Origin: Iodobacter violaceini
GTDB lineage: Bacteria; Pseudomonadota; Gammaproteobacteria; Burkholderiales; Chitinibacteraceae
Assembly: GCF_011601265.1 (NCBI RefSeq)
Contig: NZ_JAAOLX010000005.1
Coordinates: forward strand, 186,001 to 250,000
Length of the DNA stretch: 64,000 nucleotides
Direction of reading: 5' to 3'
A program made the position numbers and the translations under genes. This document shows positions 1-8,884 of the stretch, one piece after another. The notes below the pieces were generated by a model. It saw nothing but the letters and a program-made list of their open reading frames with translations. It searched no databases and was not told the DNA's origin. Within the stretch, counting starts at the first letter, position 1; every line of letters begins with the position of its first letter.

Positions 1-2
1 TG

Positions 3-1631
3 CTGCGGGATGGCTGCGGCGTGGTGGTTTCACCGCTGATTGCGCTGATGCAGGATCAGGTGGATGCATTAAAAGAGCTGGGGGTTGCGGCGGCTTATTT
101 GAATTCGAGCCTGAACCAGGATGAGGCGCGCGATGTAGAGAACGCGTTTATCAGCGGCCAGCTCAAGATGCTGTATGTGGCTCCAGAGCGGCTGGTTACG
201 CCGCGCTTTATGGCGCTGCTAAAACGCGCGCATATTGGCCTGTTTGCCATTGATGAGGCGCATTGTGTTTCGCAGTGGGGGCATGATTTCAGGCCGGAAT
301 ATCTGGCGCTCTCTCTTCTTGCTGATGAATTCCCCGGTATTCCGCGCATTGCCCTCACAGCCACGGCGGATCATGCCACGCGCACCGAGATGATAGAGCG
401 GCTGCGGCTTGAGGGCGCACAAAAATTTGTCTCCAGCTTTGACCGGCCCAATTTGCGCTATGCCATGGTGGAGAAAAAAAACGCCCGCGATCAGCTGCTC
501 ACCTTTATCCGCCGCGAACACGAGGGCGATTCGGGCATTGTGTATTGCTTAAGCCGTAAAAAAGTTGAAGACACCGCAGCCTGGCTGCGAAGCAAGGAAA
601 TCAATGCCCTGCCCTATCACGCCGGGCTGGATGTGAGCTTACGCTCCAGGAATCAGCAAATATTCATTCGTAACGAAGGCGTGGTGATGGTGGCAACCAT
701 TGCCTTTGGCATGGGCATTGATAAACCCGATGTGCGCTTTGTGGCCCACCTGGATTTACCCAAAAGCATAGAAAACTATTATCAGGAAACCGGCCGTGCC
801 GGGCGTGATGGCTTGCCTGCCAACACCTGGCTGGCGTATGGCCTGCAAGATTTAATTTTGCTCAATAGCATGATTGATAACTCAGGCTCGCCGGACATGC
901 AAAAGCTGGTGGAGCGGCGCAAGCTCGACGCCATGCTGGGCCTGGTGGAGGCCACGGCCTGCCGCCGTCAGACACTTTTGGGTTATTTTGGCGAAGAAAG
1001 CCAGCCCTGCGGCAATTGCGATAATTGCATCAACCCGCCCAAATTGGTGGAAATGACCGAAGCCGCCCGAAAAGCGCTGTCGTGTATCTTCAGAACCGGC
1101 AATCGCTTTGGCGTTGGGCATTTAGTGGATATTTTGCAGGGCAAGGCCACGCCCAAAGTAAAAGAGCATTTTCATGACCGCATCACCACCTTTGGTATTG
1201 GCAAAGATGTGGACGAATCCGGCTGGCGTGCGGTGTTTCGGCAGCTGTTGGCCCGTGGTGCAGTCCGCCTGAATGAATCCGGCCATGGAGGCCTGGAGCT
1301 GACCGATGCTGCGCGGCCCTTACTCAAGGGCGAAACATCGTTGTTTTTGCGTGAGCGCACCGAGAAATTTAATTACAAAGGAGAAAAAGGCAGTGAGTTT
1401 GTCGCCAGCTCCGATCAGGCGCTGTGGCAGGCACTGCGCCGTTTACGCAAAGAGCTGGCCGATGAGCAGAATGTGCCCGCTTATGTGATTTTTGGCGATG
1501 TCACGCTCAAAGAAATGGTGCGACTGCGCCCCGGGGATCATTACGAAATGTCCCGCGTTTCGGGCATTGGTGACAGAAAGCTGGATAAATACGGCGATGC
1601 ATTTTTGAAAGTGATTGCAGAGAGCATCTAA
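3..1631 (+). CDS. recQ: ATP-dependent DNA helicase RecQ (5' truncated by window edge)
   Basis: 3'-5' superfamily 2 DNA helicase acting in recombination and fork repair in the cytoplasm. The reading frame is already open at base 3, so the start and the Walker A motif lie outside the window. Visible in order: motif Ia (LIALMQDQVDAL), DEAH box, ALTATA, the motif V/VI block with QETGRAGRDG, the RecQ zinc-binding cysteines (one Cys, then CGNCDNC), a winged-helix region, and a C-terminal HRDC domain over roughly the last 80 residues. About 540 residues are present against about 600 in E. coli RecQ, so about 60-70 are missing. No terminator is evident before the next gene. Confidence 0.97.
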   Translation: MRDGCGVVVSPLIALMQDQVDALKELGVAAAYLNSSLNQDEARDVENAFISGQLKMLYVAPERLVTPRFMALLKRAHIGLFAIDEAHCVSQWGHDFRPEYLALSLLADEFPGIPRIALTATADHATRTEMIERLRLEGAQKFVSSFDRPNLRYAMVEKKNARDQLLTFIRREHEGDSGIVYCLSRKKVEDTAAWLRSKEINALPYHAGLDVSLRSRNQQIFIRNEGVVMVATIAFGMGIDKPDVRFVAHLDLPKSIENYYQETGRAGRDGLPANTWLAYGLQDLILLNSMIDNSGSPDMQKLVERRKLDAMLGLVEATACRRQTLLGYFGEESQPCGNCDNCINPPKLVEMTEAARKALSCIFRTGNRFGVGHLVDILQGKATPKVKEHFHDRITTFGIGKDVDESGWRAVFRQLLARGAVRLNESGHGGLELTDAARPLLKGETSLFLRERTEKFNYKGEKGSEFVASSDQALWQALRRLRKELADEQNVPAYVIFGDVTLKEMVRLRPGDHYEMSRVSGIGDRKLDKYGDAFLKVIAESI

Positions 1632-1768
1632 ACTACTGTTATTAAAGATAAATATTGCCATTGTGAAGAGGCAAGACCAAAGGCATGATCTGCCCCGGCC
1701 TATTGATGCACATTGCTCAAACGCTGCTTGTATTATTTTAAAAACAGCCCAATTCACAAGGCAACATC

Positions 1769-2092
1769 ATGAAAACGCTCTGCATTATTGCACTTTTTTG
1801 CTCCAGCATTATGGCTTATGCGGATTCGATGCGTTGTGAGCAAAGCCTTGTCAGCACCGGCGATCCTTTATTTATTGCTGAAGAAAAATGCGGGCCACCC
1901 AGCGATAAAAGAGAATACAGCGTGCCTGCCACCTATATCAACCGGCATGGCAGAACCGTGATCGATCCGAACCGGCGCCCTGCCGAGCATCAGATCTGGA
2001 CTTACAACTTTGGCCCCAACCGCCTGATGGTCAGGATCAATGCCATCAATAATAAAATTGAGCAGATCGAAACGCTGGGTTACGGCAGATAA
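1769..2092 (+). CDS. secreted DUF2845-family protein
   Basis: A 107-residue exported protein of unknown function. The N-terminus is a signal peptide (MKTLCIIALFCSSIMAYA) followed by a mature domain with the DUF2845 pattern: an early MRCEQSLVSTGD, a second Cys in EEKCGPPSD, and a C-terminal strand-rich part containing WTYNFGPNRLM. The two cysteines probably form a disulfide in the periplasm. It stands alone between recQ and the SDR gene, 137 bp after recQ. The family assignment is from pattern memory. Confidence 0.75.
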   Translation: MKTLCIIALFCSSIMAYADSMRCEQSLVSTGDPLFIAEEKCGPPSDKREYSVPATYINRHGRTVIDPNRRPAEHQIWTYNFGPNRLMVRINAINNKIEQIETLGYGR

Positions 2093-2163
2093 AAGCTGCC
2101 TGAAAAGGGCCTGGCCCATATCGGCCAAGCCCCGCAATGCTGAACGACGGGCAAAAGAAGCGG

Positions 2164-2931
2164 CTAGTTACGCCCTGCCATCACTCCGCCATCCACATCC
2201 CAAACCGCCCCCGTGACCCAAGCCGCCTGATCACTCAGTAAAAACGCAATCACCTTTGCCACATCATCCGGCTCTGCAATCCTGCCAATAGGATGAAAAG
2301 CATTAAATGAAGCCATTACAGTATCGATTTGCTCCGCCTCAATAAACGACTGGTAAATTGGCGTTTTAACTACGGCAGGTGAAACCGCATTCACACGAAT
2401 ATGATGCGCTGCTAATTCCATTGCTAAATGCTGGGTTAATGAATGCAAGCCCGCTTTAGCCATTGAATAAGCCGATGAAGGCGTGGCTTTAATCGCCTGC
2501 TTAGCCCACATTGAGCCAATATTGACAATTGATCCGCCCCCGTTCGCCACCATATTTTTAGCCACGGCCTGGGTAATAAAAAAAGTAGCCCGGTTTAAAT
2601 TTAAATACTGATCATAATCCTGTGCGCCATGCTCCAGAAATGATTTAGGGTTAAAAGATCCGGCGGCATTCACCAGATACTTAATATGCCGCTCATGATT
2701 TTTGGCAAAGCTAATTAAGCGCTCAATATCCCCTGCACTGGATAAATCAGCCTGCAGGGTTTCAATTTCACCAGAGCCCGATAATTGCTGCTGAGCTTGC
2801 GCTAATTTGGCGGCAGAGCTGCCCACAATCACGGTTTGAATGCCTTGCGCAGATAAGCGCTTTGCCGTGCTCAGCCCCATACCGCTTGAGCCGCCCACAA
2901 TAAGGGCAATCGTTTGATTTAAGTTTTTCAT
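2164..2931 (-). CDS. short-chain dehydrogenase/reductase (SDR)
   Basis: NAD(P)-dependent classical SDR oxidoreductase, 255 residues, typical length. The Rossmann glycine motif is GGSSGMG near residue 13, the NAAG motif is present, and the catalytic Ser (in IVNIGSMW) and YxxxK (SAYSMAKAG) are intact; the C-terminus has the usual VWDVDGG. The substrate cannot be told. A GGAG lies 9 nt before the ATG. It is divergent from an HxlR-type regulator 109 bp away, the usual arrangement for a regulator controlling a nearby oxidoreductase, so HxlR control is a reasonable inference. Confidence 0.92.
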   Translation of the reverse strand: MKNLNQTIALIVGGSSGMGLSTAKRLSAQGIQTVIVGSSAAKLAQAQQQLSGSGEIETLQADLSSAGDIERLISFAKNHERHIKYLVNAAGSFNPKSFLEHGAQDYDQYLNLNRATFFITQAVAKNMVANGGGSIVNIGSMWAKQAIKATPSSAYSMAKAGLHSLTQHLAMELAAHHIRVNAVSPAVVKTPIYQSFIEAEQIDTVMASFNAFHPIGRIAEPDDVAKVIAFLLSDQAAWVTGAVWDVDGGVMAGRN

Positions 2932-2999
2932 TAGTGCGTCTCCGTTAAACAGTAAGATGTGAAACAGAGTTTATTTCCCCCCTTATTCCCATGAAAACC

Positions 3000-3033
3000 A
3001 GGCACAAAATGGTAGGGTAGGCACAAATGGGTA
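3000..3033. promoter_or_regulatory. direct repeat in SDR/HxlR intergenic region, candidate HxlR operator
   Basis: Two near-identical 15-mers, AGGCACAAAATGGTA (3000-3014) and AGGCACAAATGGGTA (3019-3033), start 19 nt apart, close to two helical turns. They lie between divergent start codons, just upstream of the HxlR ATG. Dimeric winged-helix regulators often bind such paired sites; use as the operator is inference. Confidence 0.4.
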
Positions 3034-3040
3034 CATCTTC

Positions 3041-3409
3041 ATGATTGAACAGAGCAAAAAATTTTCTAAAAAAGCCGCACCAGAGCGCAGTGCACGCATG
3101 GTTGAAACCATCTGCGGCTGCAAATGGTCGCTTACTGTATTTAACCTTCTGGCGAACGACATCAGGCGCCCTGGTGAAATGGTGCGCTGCGTAGAAGGCC
3201 TGAGCACCAAAGTGCTGAACGAATGCTTACGCAAAAATATGGAATTTGGCATTTTAGAAAAAACCATCTATCCGGAGCTGCCGCCACGGGTTGAATATGC
3301 CCTTACCCCTCTGGGTGAAAAATTCCTTCATATCCTGGATTCGCTGGAAAAACTTCAGCAAGAAATGGATAGTACTGCAGCAAGCACTCAAATTCTTTCT
3401 AATAAATAA
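3041..3409 (+). CDS. HxlR-family transcriptional regulator
   Basis: Winged-helix DNA-binding protein of 122 residues, normal for HxlR regulators. Diagnostic parts are CGCKWSLTVFNLL near residues 25-37, the recognition-helix region around LSTKVLNECLRKN and the wing ending in VEYALTPLGEKFL. Two cysteines (about positions 25 and 27) sit at the N-terminal helix; some HxlR/YodB proteins sense thiol stress with a cysteine nearby, but redox sensing here is only a possibility. The Shine-Dalgarno is weak. Divergent from the SDR gene, which it probably controls together with itself. Confidence 0.9.
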   Translation: MIEQSKKFSKKAAPERSARMVETICGCKWSLTVFNLLANDIRRPGEMVRCVEGLSTKVLNECLRKNMEFGILEKTIYPELPPRVEYALTPLGEKFLHILDSLEKLQQEMDSTAASTQILSNK

Positions 3410-3562
3410 TTTATAAGAAAGAAAAAAATTAGAAACTAAATAGAAAATCCATAGACCATCATCTATCTTATTGAAAGCACTTCGCCAAATTTTCGCTTAA
3501 TTTTGTAAGCTCCCAGCGAAGATGCATTCCTCCTTAAAAAATTTTAAGGAGCCATTCATAAC

Positions 3563-3580
3563 ATGGTATGGAGTGACTGA
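3563..3580 (+). other. possible five-codon leader ORF before the patatin gene
   Basis: An AAGGAG (3547-3552) stands 10 nt before an ATG that encodes only MVWSD and ends in TGA two bases before the patatin ATG. It could couple translation of the next gene or be chance. Confidence 0.2.
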
Positions 3581-3581
3581 G

Positions 3582-4709
3582 ATGGCGGCGGCAAGCAAAA
3601 AATCGACCAAATCCCCCAAAGTGGTTCTTGTGCTTCAAGGTGGAGGTGCATTAGGCGCTTATCACATTGGTGCTTATGCTGCGATGCAGGAAGCAGGCTT
3701 TGAGCCTGATTGGGTAACTGGTATTTCTATTGGCGCTATCAATGCTGCTGTAATTGCCAGCAACCCGCCGGATCAGCGTATTGAAAAACTTGAAACACTC
3801 TGGGAATCGATTTCCCGCCCGGATGGCTGGGGCAGCTTTTTATCAGGCAAAAGCCTTTGGGCTTTTAATCAGTTTAATGTGGCCGAAGCCATGCTGCTGG
3901 GTCAGCCTAACTTCTGGCTGCCACGCCTGCCCAGCCCGCTTTTATTGCCATCACTGCCAACCGATCAGGCCAGTTTTTGCGACACCACCCCAATGCTCAG
4001 TACGCTGCGTGATTTAGCCTCTTTTGAAAACTTAAATGCAGGAAAAACAGCAAGGCTGACACTTGGGGCCACCAAAGTGGATACAGGCGAGCTGGTGTTT
4101 TTTGATTCTGCCACACAAAAAATTGAAGCCGAACACGTACTTGCCAGCGGCTCACTTCCGCCTGGCTTTGCAGCCACAAAAATTGGTGATGAGTATTTCT
4201 GGGATGGTGGCTGCGTCAGCAATACACCTTTAAACGCAGTACTGGACGACAAGGGCGAAGATGATTTGTTGGTGTTTATGGTGGATTTGTGGAGCGCCGA
4301 AGGGCCACTTCCTACCAGCATGGATGCCGTGGCATGGCGGCAGAAAGAAATCCAGTATGCCAGCCGTAATACCCAGGTAGAGGCTGCATGCACCACGCAC
4401 AATCTGCGCCGCGCTCTGGCCCAGGCCTCGCCAGACACTCAAGCCGTAGGTAAGGAAAGCGCAATCGATGTGCCACAACGCCATATTGATATTGTGCACA
4501 TTACTTACACCCCCAGCGCAGAAGAGGGCTCTTGCAGCGATGCTGAATTCTCCCGCCCATCCATAGCCCGGCGCCGTGCGGCAGGCTATGCCGACATGCA
4601 GGAAGCACTGGCCCAGTCACCGTGGAAAAAACAAGAAAGAGCCGCCAATATCGCCACCACCCTGCACCGCTTGCAAGCAGGAAAATTAGATACGCAGGTG
4701 TGTTTATAA
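3582..4709 (+). CDS. patatin-like phospholipase (DUF3734 type)
   Basis: Ser/Asp-dyad lipid acyl hydrolase, 375 residues. The oxyanion motif is QGGGALGAY, the nucleophile elbow GISIG, and the catalytic Asp is in WDGGCVSNTPL, so the active site is complete. The C-terminal region matches the DUF3734 extension found after patatin domains. The ATG at 3582 is preferred over one 20 codons upstream because GGAG precedes it by 8 nt and the extra residues do not resemble the family. No signal peptide, so probably cytoplasmic or peripheral; the substrate is unknown. Convergent with murI. Confidence 0.9.
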   Translation: MAAASKKSTKSPKVVLVLQGGGALGAYHIGAYAAMQEAGFEPDWVTGISIGAINAAVIASNPPDQRIEKLETLWESISRPDGWGSFLSGKSLWAFNQFNVAEAMLLGQPNFWLPRLPSPLLLPSLPTDQASFCDTTPMLSTLRDLASFENLNAGKTARLTLGATKVDTGELVFFDSATQKIEAEHVLASGSLPPGFAATKIGDEYFWDGGCVSNTPLNAVLDDKGEDDLLVFMVDLWSAEGPLPTSMDAVAWRQKEIQYASRNTQVEAACTTHNLRRALAQASPDTQAVGKESAIDVPQRHIDIVHITYTPSAEEGSCSDAEFSRPSIARRRAAGYADMQEALAQSPWKKQERAANIATTLHRLQAGKLDTQVCL

Positions 4710-4764
4710 GGGCGTTGCTAACAGGTGATCTGCAGCTTGCTGCTTCAATTCTCTGAGCCTCCAG

Positions 4765-4828
4765 AGTCGTCTCCCCAAGTGGTTTAACCGGGGATGACGA
4801 CTTTGAATGACCGATTAAACCGCTTGGG
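4765..4828. terminator. overlapping inverted repeats between convergent patatin and murI genes
   Basis: Two competing stems share bases. Arms 4774-4791 and 4811-4828 pair at 16 of 18 positions with a 19-nt loop; arms 4765-4776 and 4790-4802 (AGTCGTCTCCCC with GGGGATGACGACT) also pair with one bulge. Neither is followed by a clear T-run. It may act as a two-way terminator or mRNA-end element. Confidence 0.45.
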
Positions 4829-4880
4829 AATGAAGTACTTTTGGATGTTGCTGAGAATATCTGAGCAGATAAAACCAATC

Positions 4881-5693
4881 TTAAAGATTCACCCGCTCAA
4901 TCTTATTCAGGCTGCGCCCCAGAAAGCGCTCGCCGATACTCTGGAATTTCACCGGCACATCGGTCACATAAAAACGATAATCCGGGGCCTGATGGGATGG
5001 GTTGGCCATGCCGGAAGATTGCAGCAAATCGGCAGCCTGATCGGCAATGGATAAGGCTGAATCCACCAGCTTCATCCGCCCGCCCACCACATCAAGCAGC
5101 AGCGGTTTAATCAGTGGATAGTGGGTACAGCCCAAGACCAGCGTATCGATTTTTTCTACAAACACAGGCTTTAAATATTCCTGCGCAGTCAGTTTGGTCA
5201 CCGGATGATCCAGCCAGCCCTCTTCAACCAGCGGCACAAACAGCGGGCAAGCTTGCGAATACACGCGATAGCCGGGGTTGAGCTGATGAATCGCACGGGC
5301 GTAGGCATTAGAATTAATGGTGGCTGGCGTACCGATCACGCCAATGCCGCCGGTCCAGCTCACATCCACCGCATTTTTGGCTCCCGCCTCAATCACGTCC
5401 AGCACCGGCACACTGGCGCTGGCCCGTACCATATCAGCTGCCACCGCCGCCATAGTATTACAAGCAATAATCAGCATTTTCACCTGCTGGTTTTGCAAAA
5501 ACTGGGCAATTTCCTGCGTGAAATGGGCAATGGTATCCACCGATTTCACCCCGTAAGGCACACGGGCGGTATCGCCAAAATAAATGATATTTTCAAACGG
5601 CAGTCTGTCCATCAAAGCACGCACTACGGTTAAACCGCCTACGCCAGAATCGAACACACCAATTGGATGAGAAGGAAGAGATGGATTTTGCAT
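4881..5693 (-). CDS. murI: glutamate racemase
   Basis: Cofactor-independent racemase converting L- to D-glutamate for peptidoglycan precursors. 270 residues, family length. FDSGVGGLTV at the N-terminus holds the conserved Asp and Ser; the two catalytic cysteines are in ACNTMAA and LGCTHYPL; the GDTARVPYG segment is also present. No strong Shine-Dalgarno is visible. It shares no operon with its neighbours: convergent with patatin on one side, 206 bp from the POT transporter on the other. Confidence 0.97.
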   Translation of the reverse strand: MQNPSLPSHPIGVFDSGVGGLTVVRALMDRLPFENIIYFGDTARVPYGVKSVDTIAHFTQEIAQFLQNQQVKMLIIACNTMAAVAADMVRASASVPVLDVIEAGAKNAVDVSWTGGIGVIGTPATINSNAYARAIHQLNPGYRVYSQACPLFVPLVEEGWLDHPVTKLTAQEYLKPVFVEKIDTLVLGCTHYPLIKPLLLDVVGGRMKLVDSALSIADQAADLLQSSGMANPSHQAPDYRFYVTDVPVKFQSIGERFLGRSLNKIERVNL

Positions 5694-5841
5694 GGGATGG
5701 CATTTTACGCCGGAGTGCCGATCTGAGCGAGCCGGATATTGGGTAATGCTGGCTTATATCGCATATTTTTTGCTATTAAACAGGAATGCAGACTGTGAAA
5801 CCACTTCAGCAGCAGCGCTTATCGCGCTTCGCGGCAGAAAT

Positions 5842-5871
5842 AAAAATGGCCCGTTTCTTAGAAACGGGCCA
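5842..5871 (-). terminator. intrinsic terminator of the POT transporter gene
   Basis: A perfect 11-bp stem (TGGCCCGTTTC, 5847-5857; complement 5861-5871) with a 3-nt loop, flanked at 5842-5846 by AAAAA, which is a U-run in the minus-strand transcript. It lies 29 bp past the stop of the transporter gene. Confidence 0.9.
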
Positions 5872-5899
5872 TCACTCAAGTATCAATGACTAACGAAAC

Positions 5900-7279
5900 T
5901 TAAGCCACTTCCGGGTGCATCATTTTTTGCAGCTTCTTGGTCGACAAGAGCAAGAGTGCCGCTGCGGCCATCGCCATCCCTACAAACAACATAAAGAATT
6001 CATAGATGCCGTTGATTTGGTAGCCCATAAAGCTTGGTATGGCCTGACCTGATTCCGGGTAGAAACCTGCCAGAACACCGGCAAACCAGTTTGCCGCCGC
6101 ACTGGCAGTAAACCAAACCGCCATCAAAAGCGATGCAAAGCGTACAGGAGCCAGCTTATTCACCAAAGACAAACCAATCGGTGAAAGGCATAACTCGCCC
6201 ATGGTGTGCAGCCAGTACATGGTTACCAGCCACATGATCGATACTTTTACGCCCGGCTCGATATGCTTCACGGCCATCGCAATCACGATATAACCAAAGC
6301 CAAGGAATAACAGACCCCATGCCATTTTGGTCGGAGAGCTGGGCTCTGCGTCTTTTTTAGACAAGAAAGTCCACAGCGAAGCCAGTACCGGTGCAAAAAT
6401 CAGCACAAACACAGGGTTTAAGGATTGGAACCATGATGTGGGCACAACAAAACCCAATACTTCACGATCAAGCGATTCAGCCGCAAAGAATGTCAGCGAA
6501 ACACCTGCCTGCTCAAATGCAGACCAGAAAAAGATCACGAAGAAAGACAATACGCCAATTACGATAATGCGTTCGATATCCACCTGCGTGAGCGGGGTAT
6601 CGCGTTTAGCGCGCTCTTCTGCACTGATTTTACCGGGAGCCCGGCCAATAAGCTGGCCAGCCGGGTCAACCAGATATTTATCACGGAAAGTAATAAAGAT
6701 CGCCAGAGAAATCAGCATACCTATGCCGGCCGTTAAGAAACCCCAGCGAAAATCAGCCGGATTACCTGTGTCGCCCAAAGCGCCGCAAATCAGCGGAGCC
6801 ATAAACGAGCCTAAGTTAATCCCCATATAAAAAATGGTGTAGGCCGTGTCTTTGCGACTGTCGTTTGGCTCATAAAGCTGGCCAACCATGGTCGAGATAT
6901 TGGGTTTAAAAAAGCCATTGCCCGCAATAATAAAACCTAAGCCACTGTAAAACAGCGGGATCGCAATTTTAGCTTCTTGAAACCAAGTACCCGCAAAGAA
7001 CAAGAGAAACTGTCCCAGCGCCATCAGCAAACCGCCCACCACAATAGAGCGGCGATTACCCCAGAACCGATCGGCTACATAACCACCAACCAAGGGTGCC
7101 AGATAAACCAGGCCCGTATATTGGCCATACAGCGCCGAGGTAAAGTGCTTGTCAAACGACAAAGCTGAAATCATAAACAGTGCGAGTAAGGCACGGTTAC
7201 CGTAGTAAGAAAAGCGCTCCCACATTTCAGTGGCGAATAAAAGGTAGAGGCCTTTAGGGTGGCTAGACTGTTTTGCCAT
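5900..7279 (-). CDS. proton-dependent oligopeptide (POT/PTR) transporter
   Basis: Inner-membrane proton symporter for di- and tripeptides, 459 residues with 12-14 hydrophobic helices. The family ExxER motif is present (TEMWERFSYYG), as are the PTR2 signatures around GNGFFKPNISTMVG and FYMGINLG. It resembles the DtpA/YhiP group, but which paralogue cannot be settled by eye. AAGGAT precedes the ATG by 7 nt. Monocistronic, with its own terminator. Confidence 0.95.
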   Translation of the reverse strand: MAKQSSHPKGLYLLFATEMWERFSYYGNRALLALFMISALSFDKHFTSALYGQYTGLVYLAPLVGGYVADRFWGNRRSIVVGGLLMALGQFLLFFAGTWFQEAKIAIPLFYSGLGFIIAGNGFFKPNISTMVGQLYEPNDSRKDTAYTIFYMGINLGSFMAPLICGALGDTGNPADFRWGFLTAGIGMLISLAIFITFRDKYLVDPAGQLIGRAPGKISAEERAKRDTPLTQVDIERIIVIGVLSFFVIFFWSAFEQAGVSLTFFAAESLDREVLGFVVPTSWFQSLNPVFVLIFAPVLASLWTFLSKKDAEPSSPTKMAWGLLFLGFGYIVIAMAVKHIEPGVKVSIMWLVTMYWLHTMGELCLSPIGLSLVNKLAPVRFASLLMAVWFTASAAANWFAGVLAGFYPESGQAIPSFMGYQINGIYEFFMLFVGMAMAAAALLLLSTKKLQKMMHPEVA

Positions 7280-8003
7280 CTGGGCATCCTTAGTGAGTGT
7301 GAGTGTTATGTTGCTACTATTAATACCTTACAAACAGTCGAATGCGTTACTAAAAATAACCACTTTTTAGCCGGTAATTTTCACACCGAAGGAACTTCAT
7401 TCTTAAAAACAACACTAAAGCGACGTAAATTTTATAGATTCGCAATGTGCAAAATCCCCTCAACGCCGCGTAAATACTCACTTTTAGTGCTGCAATTTTT
7501 CATGTAAGGGAATACGCCCAGGGGAATATACCAGGAGCCAGGCAAGAGCTTGGCTTTTAATGACATAAGATTGCTTGATCTAGCGCAGATATTGGCTTTT
7601 TATGCTTATGATAAAGTCATAATCATAAAAATATTTGAATAATCAAATGATGAACGGCAAATAGTTGCGAAGCCAATAAGAAATACTTAAGTAAAAATGC
7701 ATACAATATTCTTACTTAAACAGAAAACAATTAAGCAGACAGAAAGCAAGTTTACAAGGCGCCCATGGCCTGCCCGGCAAACCATCTCTTCATGGCTTAG
7801 CGCTTTAACCGGCACTAAAAAGACCTCTGTTAAAAACGGATAAAACTCACTAGCAAAGCAATCCATCTTTAAAACGCACAGAGCGTCACAGAGACAAACC
7901 AGGGTTGAATGGCTTTCTCTGTGACGCTCTGTGCACCTGTATAAGTCAGCAATATAAAGGCGGACCAGTACTCAGGCACTGCCAAAAATCTTGCCGGTCA
8001 GAA
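7280..8003. other. intergenic region with several hairpins, no gene supported
   Basis: 724 bp between the POT transporter start and the PCuAC stop. Contents: a stem-loop AGCCAGGC/GCTTGGCT followed by TTTT (7536-7558), terminator-like on the plus strand although no plus-strand gene precedes it; an AT-rich inverted repeat TTAAGTAA/TTACTTAA (7687-7719); and the 19-bp perfect inverted repeat listed separately. The one open frame here has no Shine-Dalgarno and no family resemblance. Confidence 0.6.
7876..7934. repeat. perfect 19-bp inverted repeat, member of a CACAGAG dispersed motif
   Basis: GCACAGAGCGTCACAGAGA (7876-7894) is followed after 21 nt by its exact reverse complement (7916-7934). Relatives of one arm occur at 12300-12317 and 22417-22456. 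It lies 70 bp past the stop of the minus-strand PCuAC gene and could also end that transcript, though no long T-run follows. Confidence 0.75.
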
Positions 8004-8477
8004 TTAATGAAAGTGCCCTTCTGCGGCTTTAACACCCGCATCACGCTCCTGCACCATCACCGATACTTCTACTGATCCTGATTTTTTGAACTGCAATTTA
8101 AGCGGAAATTTGTCCCCTGCTTTTAGTGGCTGCTTCACGCCAAAAATCATCAGGTGATAGCCCATACCCGGCTTCATCTTAATGGTTTCACCCCCCTTCA
8201 CCTCCAGCTCTGGCACCTGGCGCATTTTCATCACATCACCTTCCATGCTCATGGTGTGAATCTCAACACGATCAGCCCGATCACTGCTTGCCGCAATCAG
8301 CTGATCATCCGCAGAACCTTTGTTTTCCAGCCCGATATATACCGAGCCAATGTCTTTGCCCGGCAAGGTAGGCACCGAATACGGATGCACCACCCGAATC
8401 TCCCCTGCCTTATATTCATGGGCAAAAGCAGTAGCAGATACGCAGACAGCGGCCAGTAATAAAGCGATTTTTTTCAT
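8004..8477 (-). CDS. periplasmic copper chaperone PCu(A)C
   Basis: Periplasmic Cu(I) carrier of the PCuAC family (DUF461), which delivers copper to the CuA site of cytochrome oxidase. 157 residues: signal peptide ending ATAFA, then HEYKAGEIRV. The copper motif is visible: His and Met in HTMSMEGDVMKM, then HLM about 22 residues later, giving H-(x)n-M-(x)21/22-H-x-M. The AAGGGA 9 nt before the ATG is a good ribosome site. It lies near the MbnP/MbnH pair, which also concerns copper, though a repeat separates them. Confidence 0.92.
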   Translation of the reverse strand: MKKIALLLAAVCVSATAFAHEYKAGEIRVVHPYSVPTLPGKDIGSVYIGLENKGSADDQLIAASSDRADRVEIHTMSMEGDVMKMRQVPELEVKGGETIKMKPGMGYHLMIFGVKQPLKAGDKFPLKLQFKKSGSVEVSVMVQERDAGVKAAEGHFH

Positions 8478-8565
8478 TTTTATTTCCCTTAAAAGAGGCA
8501 GAACATAAGTCTGCCAACGTAATAAACGAGCGATGCAACATGCTTAGGGCGGGAGAAACCCGCGT

Positions 8566-8810
8566 ATCCACTAAGCAAAGTCAAAAAGACCTTTTTAGTG
8601 CCTTTGGCACGTTGATTTTGGAGCGGTTAGCCACCACAGGGGACTTCCTTTCTTGAACGGCCAGGAAACGAAGCCAAAGAAGGCCGCCCCGCTTGTTCCT
8701 CGCTTCAGCGTGCTTCAGGGAGGGAGTAAGCCCCGTGCAAATAGCTTAGTCATCACAATTTTTCGTTGTTTGCTAATACAAAAGCAAACTACTTAGCAGA
8801 TATGCGATAC
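8566..8810 (+). repeat. dispersed repeat family A, copy 1 (internally shortened)
   Basis: Begins AAGCAAAGTCAAAAAGACC, continues with hairpin GTGCCTTTGGCAC and a damaged form of the CTTCCTTTCTTG hairpin, and ends near a TTTTCGTTGTTTGC stretch. Compared with the copy at 49900-50215 it lacks roughly 100 bp in the middle. Same orientation as that copy. Confidence 0.8.
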
Positions 8811-8884
8811 CTCCTGAGCTTTCCTAAGCTTTCACGCCCAAACCCGGCGGCTTGCTCCCGCCCTGCAAAAATATCTATCCGCGA

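Noticed and set aside
4794-5633. Plus-strand open frames across murI
   Set aside because: They are antisense shadows of a well-supported racemase gene and have no ribosome sites or family motifs.
7259-7507. 82-codon plus-strand frame divergent from the POT transporter
   Set aside because: Starts inside the transporter gene region, lacks a ribosome site and shows no protein-like pattern.
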